Assembly (NCBI GenBank): GCA_965227155.1
Contig: OZ245731.1
Span: 2,542,001-2,606,000 of the forward strand
Direction of reading: 5' to 3'
Source of the DNA: UBA6059 sp965227155
GTDB taxonomy: Bacteria > Bacteroidota > Bacteroidia > Cytophagales > Cyclobacteriaceae
Length of the DNA: 64,000 bases
Made by a program: the position numbers and the translations under genes. Of the stretch, positions 51,954 through 60,883 are shown in pieces. Numbering within the stretch: position 1 is the first letter of the stretch; every line of letters begins with the position of its first letter. The notes beneath the pieces were generated by a model. That model saw only the letters and a list, made by a program, of their open reading frames with translations, searched no databases and was not told where the DNA came from.

Positions 51954-52510
51954 ATGTGCATGATATCAGCTTCCTTCTTCTGAACAAGCTCATCAATTTT
52001 TGCTACATGCTTATCAGTTAGGGTTTGAACTTCGTCCTCGGCTCTCTTTACATCGTCTTCCGAAGCGCCTTCTTTAAGCAATTTTTTCAGTGAGTCATTG
52101 ATCTCTTTCCGCACATTCCTTACACTGATTTTACCATTTTCGGCCTCCGCTTTCACCTGCTTTACCAGATTTTTTCTGCGCTCCTCAGTGAGGGTAGGGA
52201 TATTCAACCGAATGATTTCACCATCATTTTGTGGAGTAAGACCCAAGTCACTGGTGAGAATAGCTTTTTCAATATCTTGAATAGATTTTTTCTCCCAGGG
52301 CTTGATCATAATGGTGCGCGCATCAGGGGCAGAAACAGAAGCTACCTGATTAATGGGCGTCATAGAACCATAGTAAGACACCATCAGCCCGTCCAGCATG
52401 CTGGGCATAGCTTTTCCTGCTCTAATTTTTGTTAATTCATGGTTTGTGTGCGCTACAGCCTTATCCATCAACTCCTGCGCTTCTTCTAGATATAAATCAA
52501 TTTCTTCCAT
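51950..52510 (-). CDS. frr: Ribosome recycling factor
   Basis: The 186-residue RRF releases ribosomes after termination together with EF-G. LTKIRAGKAMPSMLDGLMVSYYG, NQVASVSAPDARTIMIKPWEK and LTEERRKNLVKQVKAEAENGKISVRNVRKEIND are the family blocks. I chose the ATG at 52510; it lies 2 bases after the pyrH stop, so the pair is co-transcribed. Its stop overlaps that of nadD. Confidence 0.96.
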   Translation of the reverse strand: MEEIDLYLEEAQELMDKAVAHTNHELTKIRAGKAMPSMLDGLMVSYYGSMTPINQVASVSAPDARTIMIKPWEKKSIQDIEKAILTSDLGLTPQNDGEIIRLNIPTLTEERRKNLVKQVKAEAENGKISVRNVRKEINDSLKKLLKEGASEDDVKRAEDEVQTLTDKHVAKIDELVQKKEADIMHI

Positions 52511-52512
52511 TA

Positions 52513-53223
52513 TCAATATATTAAAGTGCCTACTTCCTGACCTTTGATAATCCTACTCAGATTGCCAGGTTTATTCATATCAAATACAATGATGGGTAGA
52601 TTATTTTCCTGACACAACGTAAATGCAGTCATGTCCATTACATTAAGACCTTTGGCGTATACATCCTGAAAGCTTATATTAGAAAATTTAGTGGCTGCAG
52701 GGTCTTTTTCCGGGTCAGCTGTGTACACGCCATCAACGCGCGTTCCTTTCATTACTACCTCTGCCTCAATTTCTATTGCCCGTAAGCTGGCAGTACTGTC
52801 GGTAGTAAAATACGGGTTGCCCAGACCTGCCCCAAAGATCACAATTCTTCCTTTTTCCAAATGCCTGATGGCCCTTCTTCGGATAAAAGGCTCGCATACC
52901 TGCTCCATTTTTATACCGGACATTAATCGGGTGAACATACCATGTTCTTCAAGAGCACTTTGAAGAGCCATACCGTTGATAACGGTGGCCAGCATACCCA
53001 TGTAATCGCCCTGTACTCTATCAATACCCGTTTTTTCTGCTTCTACACCTCTGTAGATGTTTCCACCCCCAATCACAATGGCAACCTCCAAACCTTCGTC
53101 TATGACAGTTTTGATTTCTTCTGCATATTGCTTGAGCCGGTCCGGGTCAATGCCATACTTCTTTTTACCCATGAGTGCTTCTCCACTCAGTTTAAGAAGG
53201 ATTCTTTTATATTTATTTGACAT
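52513..53223 (-). CDS. pyrH: Uridylate kinase
   Basis: PyrH makes UDP from UMP and ATP. YKRILLKLSGEALMG starts the amino-acid-kinase fold, with VIGGGNIYRG, GNPYFTTDSTASLRA and VDGVYTADP following. The 236-residue length is normal for the bacterial hexameric enzyme. pyrH-frr is a widely conserved gene pair. Confidence 0.96.
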   Translation of the reverse strand: MSNKYKRILLKLSGEALMGKKKYGIDPDRLKQYAEEIKTVIDEGLEVAIVIGGGNIYRGVEAEKTGIDRVQGDYMGMLATVINGMALQSALEEHGMFTRLMSGIKMEQVCEPFIRRRAIRHLEKGRIVIFGAGLGNPYFTTDSTASLRAIEIEAEVVMKGTRVDGVYTADPEKDPAATKFSNISFQDVYAKGLNVMDMTAFTLCQENNLPIIVFDMNKPGNLSRIIKGQEVGTLIY

Positions 53224-53287
53224 AGTGATGGTAGGTTAGTCTTAAAATTCTGACAAATATAAGGGTACAATATTGATTAAGACATTC

Positions 53288-53785
53288 TCAAAATTCTACT
53301 AAAACCTGATTTTTATCAACACTATCTCCTTTTGATATTTTCACAGACTTAATAATGCCATCTGTTGGAGATTTGATCACATTTTCCATTTTCATTGCTT
53401 CCAATACCAACACAGGCTCGTCTTTCGCTACTTCTTTGCCCTCTTCTGCATAAACCTCTAAAATCAACCCCGGCATAGGTGCTTTGATATTAGAAACGGT
53501 ACTGCTCGCATGATGATCAATGCCCAACTTTTCAAGAAGCATATCCATCTCATCCTTAGCTTTTATATCCAGCATTTTGCCATTTATCTTTAGTTGCAAA
53601 GTTTTTGTCTTCACATCTATTGAAACTACTTCAGCATTGTAAACCTTGTTGTCAACTAGAATTTCATATCGTGTATTATCCGTCGATAATATTTGCCAGT
53701 CTTTAATCGGTCCGTTTAATGCAATGCCCTCTTTAGTATTCTCCGTGGCATAGGTTGACTTGTCATTAATCGTAATAGAAAGCAT
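53288..53785 (-). CDS. Biotin carboxyl carrier protein domain
   Basis: The 165-residue protein ends in a biotinyl domain with VLVLEAMKMENVIKSPTDGII; the Lys of AMKM is the biotin site. The preceding IKAPMPGLILEVYAEEGKEV is the matching half. The N-terminal part is typical of carrier subunits of acyl-CoA or oxaloacetate-type carboxylases of Bacteroidota. Its carboxylase partners are not adjacent. It should be a substrate of the BirA at 45787. Confidence 0.88.
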   Translation of the reverse strand: MLSITINDKSTYATENTKEGIALNGPIKDWQILSTDNTRYEILVDNKVYNAEVVSIDVKTKTLQLKINGKMLDIKAKDEMDMLLEKLGIDHHASSTVSNIKAPMPGLILEVYAEEGKEVAKDEPVLVLEAMKMENVIKSPTDGIIKSVKISKGDSVDKNQVLVEF

Positions 53786-53863
53786 ATCAAATTTAATTTT
53801 AAGACAGATTATGATTTGAAGATACTTAAATTCATAAGATTTGCAATTTACATCCCAGATTCT

Positions 53864-56398
53864 ATGCGATACCTGTTTTGTTATCTTATTTACGTTTTTG
53901 CTCTATTTACATCTTGCCAGGTATCGAACAATACGGCAAACTCTACAGTACAAAGTAATACTATCCAGCAGCCTATCTCCGAAGTGGATTCACTGGATAT
54001 TCCACTGCCCTTGCAGCCTTCAGTTCGCAGGGATTTTGATCTTATACACACAGCACTGGAACTCTCTCTGAATTGGGAAAAGCAAACAATAAAGGGTCAG
54101 GCGCAGCTTCACCTCAAACCCTATTTTTATGCACAGGAATATCTGCTCCTGGATGCCAAGGCGATGGATATCCACACTGTTAATCTGGTCAAAGGATTGG
54201 AAAACAGATCATTGAATTATATATATGATAGCCTTCAACTATTTATTGAATTGGATAGGGAATATTCCAGAAATGAATCATTGGTTTTAGAAATAGCCTA
54301 TACGGCTAACCCAAATCGTTTTGAATCCCTTGCTGGCGATTTCTATGATGGTGAAAAGGGTGCATACTTTATTGATCCTCTAGATGCCGATAGTCTTAAA
54401 CCGCGGCAATTTTGGACTCATGGAGAAACAGCCTATAATTCTGTATGGTTTCCGACCATCGATCAACCCAATGAAAGAACCACCCAGGAACTGTTCATTA
54501 CTGTCGACAGTGTCTTCACTACTCTGAGCAATGGTATTTTGAAGTCTTCCCGATTGGTAGCAAATGGCAAAAGAATTGACCATTGGGTCATGGATAAGCC
54601 TCATGCCCCTTATTTGTTTAGCCTTGTGGTAGGTGAATTTGCCGGGTATGAAGAGAGCTATGGAGAAATACCGCTGGGTTATTACGTAGAGCCACCATTT
54701 GCTGAGGAAGCCAAATATATTTTTGGTAATACTCCTGGTATGATGGCATTATACGAAGACCTATTTGGGGTTGCTTATCCATGGTCAAGTTACAAACAGG
54801 TGTCTGTAAGGGATTTTGTAGCAGGTGCTATGGAAAATACCACCAACAGCATATTTATGGAAGAGGTGCAGGAAGATCGCATGGCGCTTCTGGACAATGA
54901 CTGGGATTATATCATAGCGCACGAGCTGGTGCATCAGTGGTTTGGCAATCTGGTTACTTGTGAAGCCTGGTCACAAATTGTGCTCAATGAAGGTTTTGCC
55001 AATTATGGGGAATATCTGTGGGAGGAACATGACAAAGGATTGGAGTATGCAGATCAATGGCTACTCAATGAAAAGGAAACATACCTTATAGCAGCAGAAG
55101 AAGCAAAAAACCCTTTGATTCGGGAGCGTTACCTCAATCCTGATGATCTGTTTGATGCACACAGCTATTCTAAAGGTGGGCTGGTCATACATATGCTTAG
55201 ATCTTATGTCGGTGATGAAGCATTTTTTGCTGGCTTAAAGCACTACCTTACAGAAAATGCCTACACAGCAGTTGAAGTAGAGGACCTTCGTCTGGCTATG
55301 GAAGAGGTAACAGGTGAGGATCTGAATTGGTTTTTTGATCAATGGTTTTATAGTCCGGGGCACCCCATTTTACAGGTGGATCATCGATATAAAGATGACA
55401 CACTGTATCTGGCAATTCAACAAATTCAGGATCTGAGCCAGGCTCCTGTTTATAAACTGCCTTTTTATATTGATGTATATTTTGATTCAGGTATGGAAAG
55501 GATACCTATTTCTATGACTAATCAGCAAGAAGAATATGCTTTTGTATCGAAAGAGGCACCCAGATTTTTAATAGTGGATGGTGAGCATCAGCTACTTGCA
55601 GAATTGTATCATCAAAAATCACCGCAGGAATATCAATATCAGTATTATTGGTCAGGTCGATACCAGGCCAGACTTGAGGCCTTAGACTCACTTGCTGCAT
55701 GGGAACCTGACAGTATATCAGCACAAGTTTTCACTGAAGCACTTGGAGATTCTTTTTATGAGATTAGGGAAATTGCCATTGCCTACTTCATGGATAATCC
55801 CTCACTTGCTACAGATGGCATATATGAAAAGGTTTACAACCTGTTGCAGGATAGTGTGCCATCTGTGCGTGGCACTGCAATCCAAATGCTGGGTATGGAA
55901 AAATATGAGGACTATAAAAATGAGGTGTTGTCTGGCTTATCGGATTCCGCTTATAGCGTAATTGGTTCCTCGTTGGAGGTATTATATGAGAACGACACTA
56001 ATGAGTTTGCTAAGCAATACGCAAAATATACCCATATCAATGATTTGAACGTGATGGCACCTATAGCCGCTTATCTTTCAGATCAGGCTAGCCCCCAGTC
56101 TTTGGCATGGTTTATCAACAAATCGGTTCGCGCCAGAACCAACGAGCTTTATTTCATCTTACAATATTTTAGCAGCTATTTACTGAGAAGTGATGCACCA
56201 ATACAGATGGATGCATTGCCGGTATTTGAAAAGATTGCCAGGTCTCATAAAAATACAATGGTAAGGTTTGCAGCCATTCAGGGGATGCTCATGATGTCAG
56301 AAAATGAAGGCGTATGGCAAAAAATTGAAGATATAGTAGAGAATGACAGAGATAAAAGACTGACTGATTTACTAGAGGGGCTGATGGCTAATTATTGA
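53864..56398 (+). CDS. M1-family zinc aminopeptidase lipoprotein
   Basis: From ATG 53864 the protein begins MRYLFCYLIYVFALFTSC, a lipoprotein signal. The GAMEN motif appears as GAMENTTNSIF and the zinc site as HELVHQWFGNLVTCEAWSQIVLNEGFANY (HExxH-x18-E). A C-terminal ~230 residues of HEAT-like helices follow (for example SVPSVRGTAIQMLGMEKYED). Length is 844 residues. It should act at the envelope on peptides. An upstream TTG at 53816 would mask the signal and is rejected. Confidence 0.92.
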   Translation: MRYLFCYLIYVFALFTSCQVSNNTANSTVQSNTIQQPISEVDSLDIPLPLQPSVRRDFDLIHTALELSLNWEKQTIKGQAQLHLKPYFYAQEYLLLDAKAMDIHTVNLVKGLENRSLNYIYDSLQLFIELDREYSRNESLVLEIAYTANPNRFESLAGDFYDGEKGAYFIDPLDADSLKPRQFWTHGETAYNSVWFPTIDQPNERTTQELFITVDSVFTTLSNGILKSSRLVANGKRIDHWVMDKPHAPYLFSLVVGEFAGYEESYGEIPLGYYVEPPFAEEAKYIFGNTPGMMALYEDLFGVAYPWSSYKQVSVRDFVAGAMENTTNSIFMEEVQEDRMALLDNDWDYIIAHELVHQWFGNLVTCEAWSQIVLNEGFANYGEYLWEEHDKGLEYADQWLLNEKETYLIAAEEAKNPLIRERYLNPDDLFDAHSYSKGGLVIHMLRSYVGDEAFFAGLKHYLTENAYTAVEVEDLRLAMEEVTGEDLNWFFDQWFYSPGHPILQVDHRYKDDTLYLAIQQIQDLSQAPVYKLPFYIDVYFDSGMERIPISMTNQQEEYAFVSKEAPRFLIVDGEHQLLAELYHQKSPQEYQYQYYWSGRYQARLEALDSLAAWEPDSISAQVFTEALGDSFYEIREIAIAYFMDNPSLATDGIYEKVYNLLQDSVPSVRGTAIQMLGMEKYEDYKNEVLSGLSDSAYSVIGSSLEVLYENDTNEFAKQYAKYTHINDLNVMAPIAAYLSDQASPQSLAWFINKSVRARTNELYFILQYFSSYLLRSDAPIQMDALPVFEKIARSHKNTMVRFAAIQGMLMMSENEGVWQKIEDIVENDRDKRLTDLLEGLMANY

Positions 56399-56420
56399 TC
56401 GTAATATTTGATACCAAAAA

Positions 56421-56451
56421 TTTGAATAAAATAAAAATCCATATACTTTTG
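56421..56451 (+). promoter_or_regulatory. Promoter of the tRNA-tuf operon
   Basis: TTTG at 56421-56424 and TACTTTTG at 56444-56451 are 19 bases apart, an exact match to the Bacteroidota housekeeping consensus. tRNA-Tyr starts 58 bases later. Confidence 0.8.
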
Positions 56452-56509
56452 CATTCCCTTTCCAGAAAAGCCATCGGAAAGGGTTGTTCTTTTATGTAAT
56501 AATTAATTC

Positions 56510-56592
56510 GGGGGGATACCAAAGCGGCCAACTGGGGCAGACTGTAAATCTGCTGACTTATGTCTTCGTAGGTTCGAATCCTGCTCCCCCCA
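56510..56592 (+). tRNA. tRNA-Tyr (GTA)
   Basis: The acceptor GGGGGGA pairs with TCCCCCC, followed by discriminator A. The anticodon stem-loop CAGA-CTGTAAA-TCTG gives GTA. The T-arm GTAGG-TTCGAAT-CCTGC is intact, and the variable arm is long as expected for bacterial tRNA-Tyr. No CCA is encoded. Confidence 0.95.
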
Positions 56593-56681
56593 CAGAGTAC
56601 ATCCTAGCTTCTGGCAAAGGTGTACTGTGCTGTTGCTAAATCAGCTGTCTTGTACAACTTCGATGTAGCATAAGTGCACAA

Positions 56682-56754
56682 GCGGGTGTAGCTCAGTTGG
56701 TAGAGCGACAGCCTTCCAAGCTGTAGGTCGCCGGTTCGAACCTGGTCACCCGCT
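56682..56754 (+). tRNA. tRNA-Gly (TCC)
   Basis: The acceptor GCGGGTG pairs with CACCCGC, discriminator T. The anticodon arm CAGC-CTTCCAA-GCTG gives TCC. The D-arm (GCTCAGTTGGTAGAGC) and T-arm (CCGGTTCGAACCTGG) are normal. No CCA is encoded. Confidence 0.95.
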
Positions 56755-56760
56755 CTATCG

Positions 56761-56832
56761 GCCGATGTAGCTCAGAGGTAGAGTACTTCCTTGGTAAGGA
56801 AGGGGTCACGGGTTCAATTCCCGTCATCGGCT
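56761..56832 (+). tRNA. tRNA-Thr (GGT)
   Basis: The acceptor GCCGATG pairs with CATCGGC, discriminator T. The anticodon arm CTTCC-TTGGTAA-GGAAG gives GGT. It starts 6 bases after tRNA-Gly and belongs to the same transcript leading into tuf. Confidence 0.95.
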
Positions 56833-56936
56833 CTAGATGGGCAGCAACTCATTGAGCATAAATTTAGAGTTTGATCGATTTCATCATGCTCGATGCTTAT
56901 GTGAAGTTTTGAGATAGAGCAATAATTAAGTAATTG

Positions 56937-56951
56937 AGGTGCCTGGCACCA
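56937..56951 (+). promoter_or_regulatory. Hairpin in the tuf leader
   Basis: GGTGCC-T-GGCACC (56938-56950) is a short perfect inverted repeat followed by AATTTTAAT. It may be an RNA-processing or attenuation site between tRNA-Thr and tuf. Confidence 0.35.
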
Positions 56952-57003
56952 ATTTTAATAAAGAAAACAAAAATTATTATTCAAACTATAAGCGTTTATA
57001 AAA

Positions 57004-58191
57004 ATGGCTAAGGAAACCTTTGACCGATCAAAACCGCACGTAAACATTGGTACAATTGGTCACGTTGACCATGGTAAAACCACTTTGACTGCTGCAATCA
57101 GTAAAGTTCTTTCTGATAAAGGACTTGCCGATATTAAAGACTTCTCTTCAATCGACAATGCTCCTGAAGAAAAAGAAAGAGGTATTACAATTAATACTGC
57201 TCACATTGAGTACCAAACTGAGAAAAGACACTATGCTCACGTTGACTGTCCTGGTCACGCTGACTATGTGAAGAACATGGTAACTGGTGCTGCTCAAATG
57301 GATGGTGCTATCATCGTGGTTGCTGCTACAGATGGTCCTATGCCACAAACAAGAGAGCACATCCTACTATCTCGTCAGGTAGGTGTACCTGCTTTGGTTG
57401 TATTTATGAACAAAGTAGACTTAGTGGATGATCCTGAGCTTTTAGAACTAGTTGAAATGGAAATCAGAGAATTACTTTCTGATTATGATTTCCCAGGTGA
57501 TGATATTCCCGTAATTCAGGGTTCTGCTCTTGGTGCACTTAACGGTGAGCCTAAGTGGGTAGAAAAAGTAGAAGAATTAATGAACGCTGTTGATGAGTAT
57601 ATTCCTCTTCCTGAGCGTTTGATTGACAAAGACTTCTTGATGCCTGTAGAGGACGTATTCTCTATTACTGGTCGTGGTACTGTTGCCACCGGTAGAATTG
57701 AAAGAGGTGTAGTTAATACTGGCGATGCTGTAGATATCATCGGTATGGGTGCTGAAGGTATGAAATCTACAATCACAGGTGTGGAAATGTTCCGCAAAAT
57801 CCTTGATAGAGGAGAAGCTGGTGATAACGTAGGTCTTCTACTAAGGGGTATTGAGAAGAGCCAGATCAAAAGAGGTATGATTATTTGTAAGCCTGGTTCT
57901 GTAACACCTCACGCTCACTTCAAAGCAGAGGTTTATGTACTTTCAAAAGAAGAAGGTGGTCGTCACACTCCTTTCTTCAACAAATACAGACCTCAGTTTT
58001 ACCTAAGAACTACTGACGTAACTGGCGAAATCAAACTTCCTGAAAACGTGGAAATGGTTATGCCTGGTGATAACGTAACTATCGAAGTTAATCTTATCAG
58101 TAAGATTGCATTAGAAAAAGGCCTAAGATTCGCTATCCGTGAGGGTGGTAGAACTGTAGGTTCTGGTCAGGTTACTGAAATCCTAGATTAA
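57004..58191 (+). CDS. tuf: Translation elongation factor Tu
   Basis: EF-Tu brings aminoacyl-tRNA to the ribosome. The start KPHVNIGTIGHVDHGKTTLT includes G1 (GHVDHGKT); RGITINTAHIEY is G2, DCPGHADYVKNM G3 and NKVD G4. The C-terminal barrel domains end GGRTVGSGQVTEILD. The 395-residue length is standard. It follows three tRNA genes, as in other Bacteroidota, and ends in a good terminator. Confidence 0.99.
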   Translation: MAKETFDRSKPHVNIGTIGHVDHGKTTLTAAISKVLSDKGLADIKDFSSIDNAPEEKERGITINTAHIEYQTEKRHYAHVDCPGHADYVKNMVTGAAQMDGAIIVVAATDGPMPQTREHILLSRQVGVPALVVFMNKVDLVDDPELLELVEMEIRELLSDYDFPGDDIPVIQGSALGALNGEPKWVEKVEELMNAVDEYIPLPERLIDKDFLMPVEDVFSITGRGTVATGRIERGVVNTGDAVDIIGMGAEGMKSTITGVEMFRKILDRGEAGDNVGLLLRGIEKSQIKRGMIICKPGSVTPHAHFKAEVYVLSKEEGGRHTPFFNKYRPQFYLRTTDVTGEIKLPENVEMVMPGDNVTIEVNLISKIALEKGLRFAIREGGRTVGSGQVTEILD

Positions 58192-58203
58192 TATATACAG
58201 CAA

Positions 58204-58233
58204 AGCGTCTGGAATTGTTTCTGGACGCTTTTG
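58204..58233 (+). terminator. tuf terminator
   Basis: AGCGTCTGGAA (58204-58214) pairs with TTCTGGACGCT (58219-58229), with two G-T pairs, over a 4-base loop and is followed by T-rich DNA. Confidence 0.8.
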
Positions 58234-58261
58234 TTTTTAATATATAATTAACATAACTTTG
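58230..58261 (+). promoter_or_regulatory. Promoter of tRNA-Trp / secE operon
   Basis: TTTG at 58230-58233 and TAACTTTG at 58254-58261 are 20 bases apart. The -33 element overlaps the T-tail of the tuf terminator. tRNA-Trp begins 30 bases later. Confidence 0.7.
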
Positions 58262-58290
58262 CAGTCCTTTTTGGGGCTGCTGTTTTGTCT

Positions 58291-58363
58291 ACGGGTGTAG
58301 CTCAATTGGTAGAGTAGTGGTCTCCAAAACCATTGGTTGGGGGTTCGAGTCCCTCCTCCCGTG
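58291..58363 (+). tRNA. tRNA-Trp (CCA)
   Basis: The acceptor ACGGGTG pairs with CTCCCGT (one T-T mismatch), discriminator G. The anticodon arm TGGT-CTCCAAA-ACCA gives CCA. The T-arm has GGGGGTTCGAGTCCCTC. It ends 17 bases before the secE ATG. Confidence 0.93.
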
Positions 58364-58380
58364 CTAACTTAATAAAGTAT

Positions 58381-58572
58381 ATGCAAAAGATAATCGATTT
58401 TGTGAAAAGCTCTTATGATGAAATGCTTCATAAGGTAACCTGGTCGAAGTTTAGTGACCTTCAAAACAGCTCTGTGCTTGTTTTGGTGGCATCATTAGTT
58501 TTTGCACTACTTATTGGGTTAATCGATTTTGTATTCGAGAACACTATGAGTTGGTTTTATAACGCCTTCTAA
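58381..58572 (+). CDS. secE: Preprotein translocase subunit SecE
   Basis: The 63-residue SecE is a subunit of SecYEG. YDEMLHKVTWSKFSDLQNSSVLVLVAS is the conserved amphipathic region before a single membrane segment (VLVASLVFALLIGLIDFVF). The ATG at 58381 excludes tRNA-Trp sequence that a longer frame would include. The nusG gene follows. Confidence 0.95.
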   Translation: MQKIIDFVKSSYDEMLHKVTWSKFSDLQNSSVLVLVASLVFALLIGLIDFVFENTMSWFYNAF

Positions 58573-58590
58573 TATAAAACCTCAGAAAGT

Positions 58591-59142
58591 ATGGAATTAA
58601 ATTGGTACGTAGTTAGAGCCATAAGTGGGCAGGAAAAGAAGATTAAGAACTATCTCGAAAATGAAATTGAGAGAAACAATCTTACTGAATACATCCCACA
58701 GGTATTAATTCCTTCTGAGAAAGTATATGAAATGCGCAATGGCAAGAAACGTGTCAGAGAGCGTAATTTCTTTCCGGGGTATGTATTAGTTTCAGCCGAT
58801 CTATCCAATGGAGAAGCACAACACACTATAACGAACATACCTGGTGTGATTGGATTTCTTGGTTCGGGTACGGGCAACTCTAAAGTTCCAATTCCATTGC
58901 GTCAAAGCGAAGTGAACAGGATTTTAGGAAAAGTTGATGAGGCTGAGGAGTACGAAGAGCAATTAGAGACACCATTTATAGTAGGTGAAAGCGTAAAAGT
59001 GATGGATGGACCTTTCAGTGGGTTTACAGGTACTGTAGAGGAAGTATTCGAAGAACGCAAGAAACTTAACGTGATGGTTAAAATATTCGGTAGAAATACG
59101 CCGGTAGAATTGAATTATTTTCAGGTAGAAAAACAAGATTAA
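58591..59142 (+). CDS. nusG: Transcription termination/antitermination protein NusG
   Basis: The 183-residue protein has the NGN domain (WYVVRAISGQEKKIKNYLE ... FFPGYVLV ... NIPGVIGFLG) and a C-terminal KOW domain (GESVKVMDGPFSGFTGTVEEVF). It links RNA polymerase to Rho and ribosomes. The position secE-nusG-rplK is classic. Confidence 0.98.
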   Translation: MELNWYVVRAISGQEKKIKNYLENEIERNNLTEYIPQVLIPSEKVYEMRNGKKRVRERNFFPGYVLVSADLSNGEAQHTITNIPGVIGFLGSGTGNSKVPIPLRQSEVNRILGKVDEAEEYEEQLETPFIVGESVKVMDGPFSGFTGTVEEVFEERKKLNVMVKIFGRNTPVELNYFQVEKQD

Positions 59143-59151
59143 AAATAGAAG

Positions 59152-59598
59152 ATGGCTAAGGAAATTAGTGGTTATCTGAAACTACAAGTAAAAGGTGGAC
59201 AGGCAAATCCTTCGCCTCCTGTAGGTCCTGCACTAGGTAGTAAAGGCCTTAACATTATGGAGTTCTGCAAGCAGTTCAACTCCAGAACACAGGAGAAGCA
59301 AGGACAGGTATTACCTGTTTTGATTACAATCTACTCAGATAAGTCATTTGACTTTGTAGTAAAAACACCTCCTGCTGCTGTAATGATAATGGAGGCATCC
59401 AAAGTGAAGAAGGGATCTGCTGAGCCTAACCGCCAAAAGGTGGGATCTATCACTTGGGAGCAAGTAAAAACTATTGCAGAAACCAAAATGCAGGATCTTA
59501 ATGCTTTCACTGTAGAGGCCGCAATGAGAATGGTGGCTGGTACAGCTAGAAGTATGGGAATAAATGTTAAAGGAAAAGCCCCGTGGGCAGCAAACTAA
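59152..59598 (+). CDS. rplK: 50S ribosomal protein L11
   Basis: L11 binds 23S rRNA at the GTPase-associated centre. GGQANPSPPVGPALGSKGLNIMEFCKQFN and TPPAAVMIMEASKVKKGSAEP are diagnostic. 148 residues, 10 bases after nusG. Confidence 0.98.
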   Translation: MAKEISGYLKLQVKGGQANPSPPVGPALGSKGLNIMEFCKQFNSRTQEKQGQVLPVLITIYSDKSFDFVVKTPPAAVMIMEASKVKKGSAEPNRQKVGSITWEQVKTIAETKMQDLNAFTVEAAMRMVAGTARSMGINVKGKAPWAAN

Positions 59599-59606
59599 TC
59601 ATATAG

Positions 59607-60305
59607 ATGAGTAAGCTTACAAAAAATAAAAAGGCTGTATTAGATAAATACGATCTATCCGTCGATTACTCAATCGATGATGCAGCTAAAATGTTGAAAG
59701 ACATCACTTTTACTAAATTTGATGCCTCAGTAGACATTGATATTAGATTGGGTGTTGACCCTCGTAAATCAGATCAAATGGTTAGGGGTGTAGTTACACT
59801 ACCTCACGGTACTGGTAAAGAGGTAAAAGTACTTGTGTTATGTACGCCTGACAAGGAAGAGGAAGCGAAAGCTGCGGGTGCTGATTATGTAGGTTTAGAT
59901 GAGTATATAACCAAAATTGAAGGAGGTTGGACTGATGTAGATGTAATCATCACTATGCCAACCGTAATGGCTAAAGTTGGTAAGCTAGGTCGGGTATTAG
60001 GTCCCAGAGGTTTGATGCCTAATCCAAAAGCGGGTACTGTAACCCTAGATGTGGCCAAAGCTGTGCAGGATGTAAAAGGTGGTAAAATTGATTTTAAAGT
60101 CGATAAAACCGGTATCATTCATGCTAGTATTGGTAAAGTCTCATTTACACCCGAGAAGATTAAGGAGAACGCGCAGGAAATGATCTTGACTATCTCAAAA
60201 CTTAAGCCTTCTTCTTCTAAAGGAACGTACTTTAGAAGTATCCACATGTCTACTACCATGAGTAAGAGTATTAAAGTTGATAAAAACAGTATATCTGGTA
60301 TATAA
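59607..60305 (+). CDS. rplA: 50S ribosomal protein L1
   Basis: L1 forms the L1 stalk at the E site and in many bacteria represses its own mRNA. MPTVMAKVGKLGRVLGPRGLMPNPKAGTVT is the family signature. The length of 232 is normal. rplJ follows after 2 bases, so there is no room for an L10 leader here. Confidence 0.98.
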   Translation: MSKLTKNKKAVLDKYDLSVDYSIDDAAKMLKDITFTKFDASVDIDIRLGVDPRKSDQMVRGVVTLPHGTGKEVKVLVLCTPDKEEEAKAAGADYVGLDEYITKIEGGWTDVDVIITMPTVMAKVGKLGRVLGPRGLMPNPKAGTVTLDVAKAVQDVKGGKIDFKVDKTGIIHASIGKVSFTPEKIKENAQEMILTISKLKPSSSKGTYFRSIHMSTTMSKSIKVDKNSISGI

Positions 60306-60307
60306 TT

Positions 60308-60838
60308 ATGACACGCGCAGAAAAAGCACAAATAATTGACGACCTGACTGAAAAGTTTAAAAACAACAGCAATTTCTATTTTGCTGACACTTCAGGCTTG
60401 TCTGTAGCGGAAGTCAATGATTTTAGAAGAAAATGCTTCAGCAAGGGAATTAGCTACCAAGTAGTAAAAAATACCCTTATCAAGAAAGCTCTTGAAAACA
60501 TTGATGGGGACTTCTCTGCATTAAATGACAAAGCATTAAAAGGTACTTCCGGCATTATGTTCTCTACTGAGAATCCAAATGCACCGGCAAAAATCCTAAA
60601 GGAATATAAGAAAAAGGACAAGGAGTCAAATCCTAGCCTTAAGGCTGCTTCCATAGATTATGACTTGTTCATAGGTTCTGAGCATCTTGAGACTTTAGCT
60701 ACGCTTAAGTCCAAAGAGGAACTCATTGGAGAAGTTATTGGTTTACTGCAATCACCTGTAAACAATGTATTGGGTGCTCTTATGAGTGGTCAGCACAAAC
60801 TTGCAGGCATTGTAAAAACCTTACAAGAACGTTCATAA
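60308..60838 (+). CDS. rplJ: 50S ribosomal protein L10
   Basis: L10 carries the L7/L12 dimers on the stalk base. NFYFADTSGLSVAEVNDFRRKCFSKGISYQVVKNTLIKKAL is the conserved N-terminal part. 176 residues, followed 45 bases later by rplL. Confidence 0.97.
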   Translation: MTRAEKAQIIDDLTEKFKNNSNFYFADTSGLSVAEVNDFRRKCFSKGISYQVVKNTLIKKALENIDGDFSALNDKALKGTSGIMFSTENPNAPAKILKEYKKKDKESNPSLKAASIDYDLFIGSEHLETLATLKSKEELIGEVIGLLQSPVNNVLGALMSGQHKLAGIVKTLQERS

Positions 60839-60883
60839 ACAGATTTGATTTAAAAGTATTCACATTCTTAATTATTTTAAAAA

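Noticed and set aside
53816..53863. TTG start for the M1 peptidase
   Set aside because: The ATG at 53864 begins a lipoprotein signal; the extension would disrupt it.
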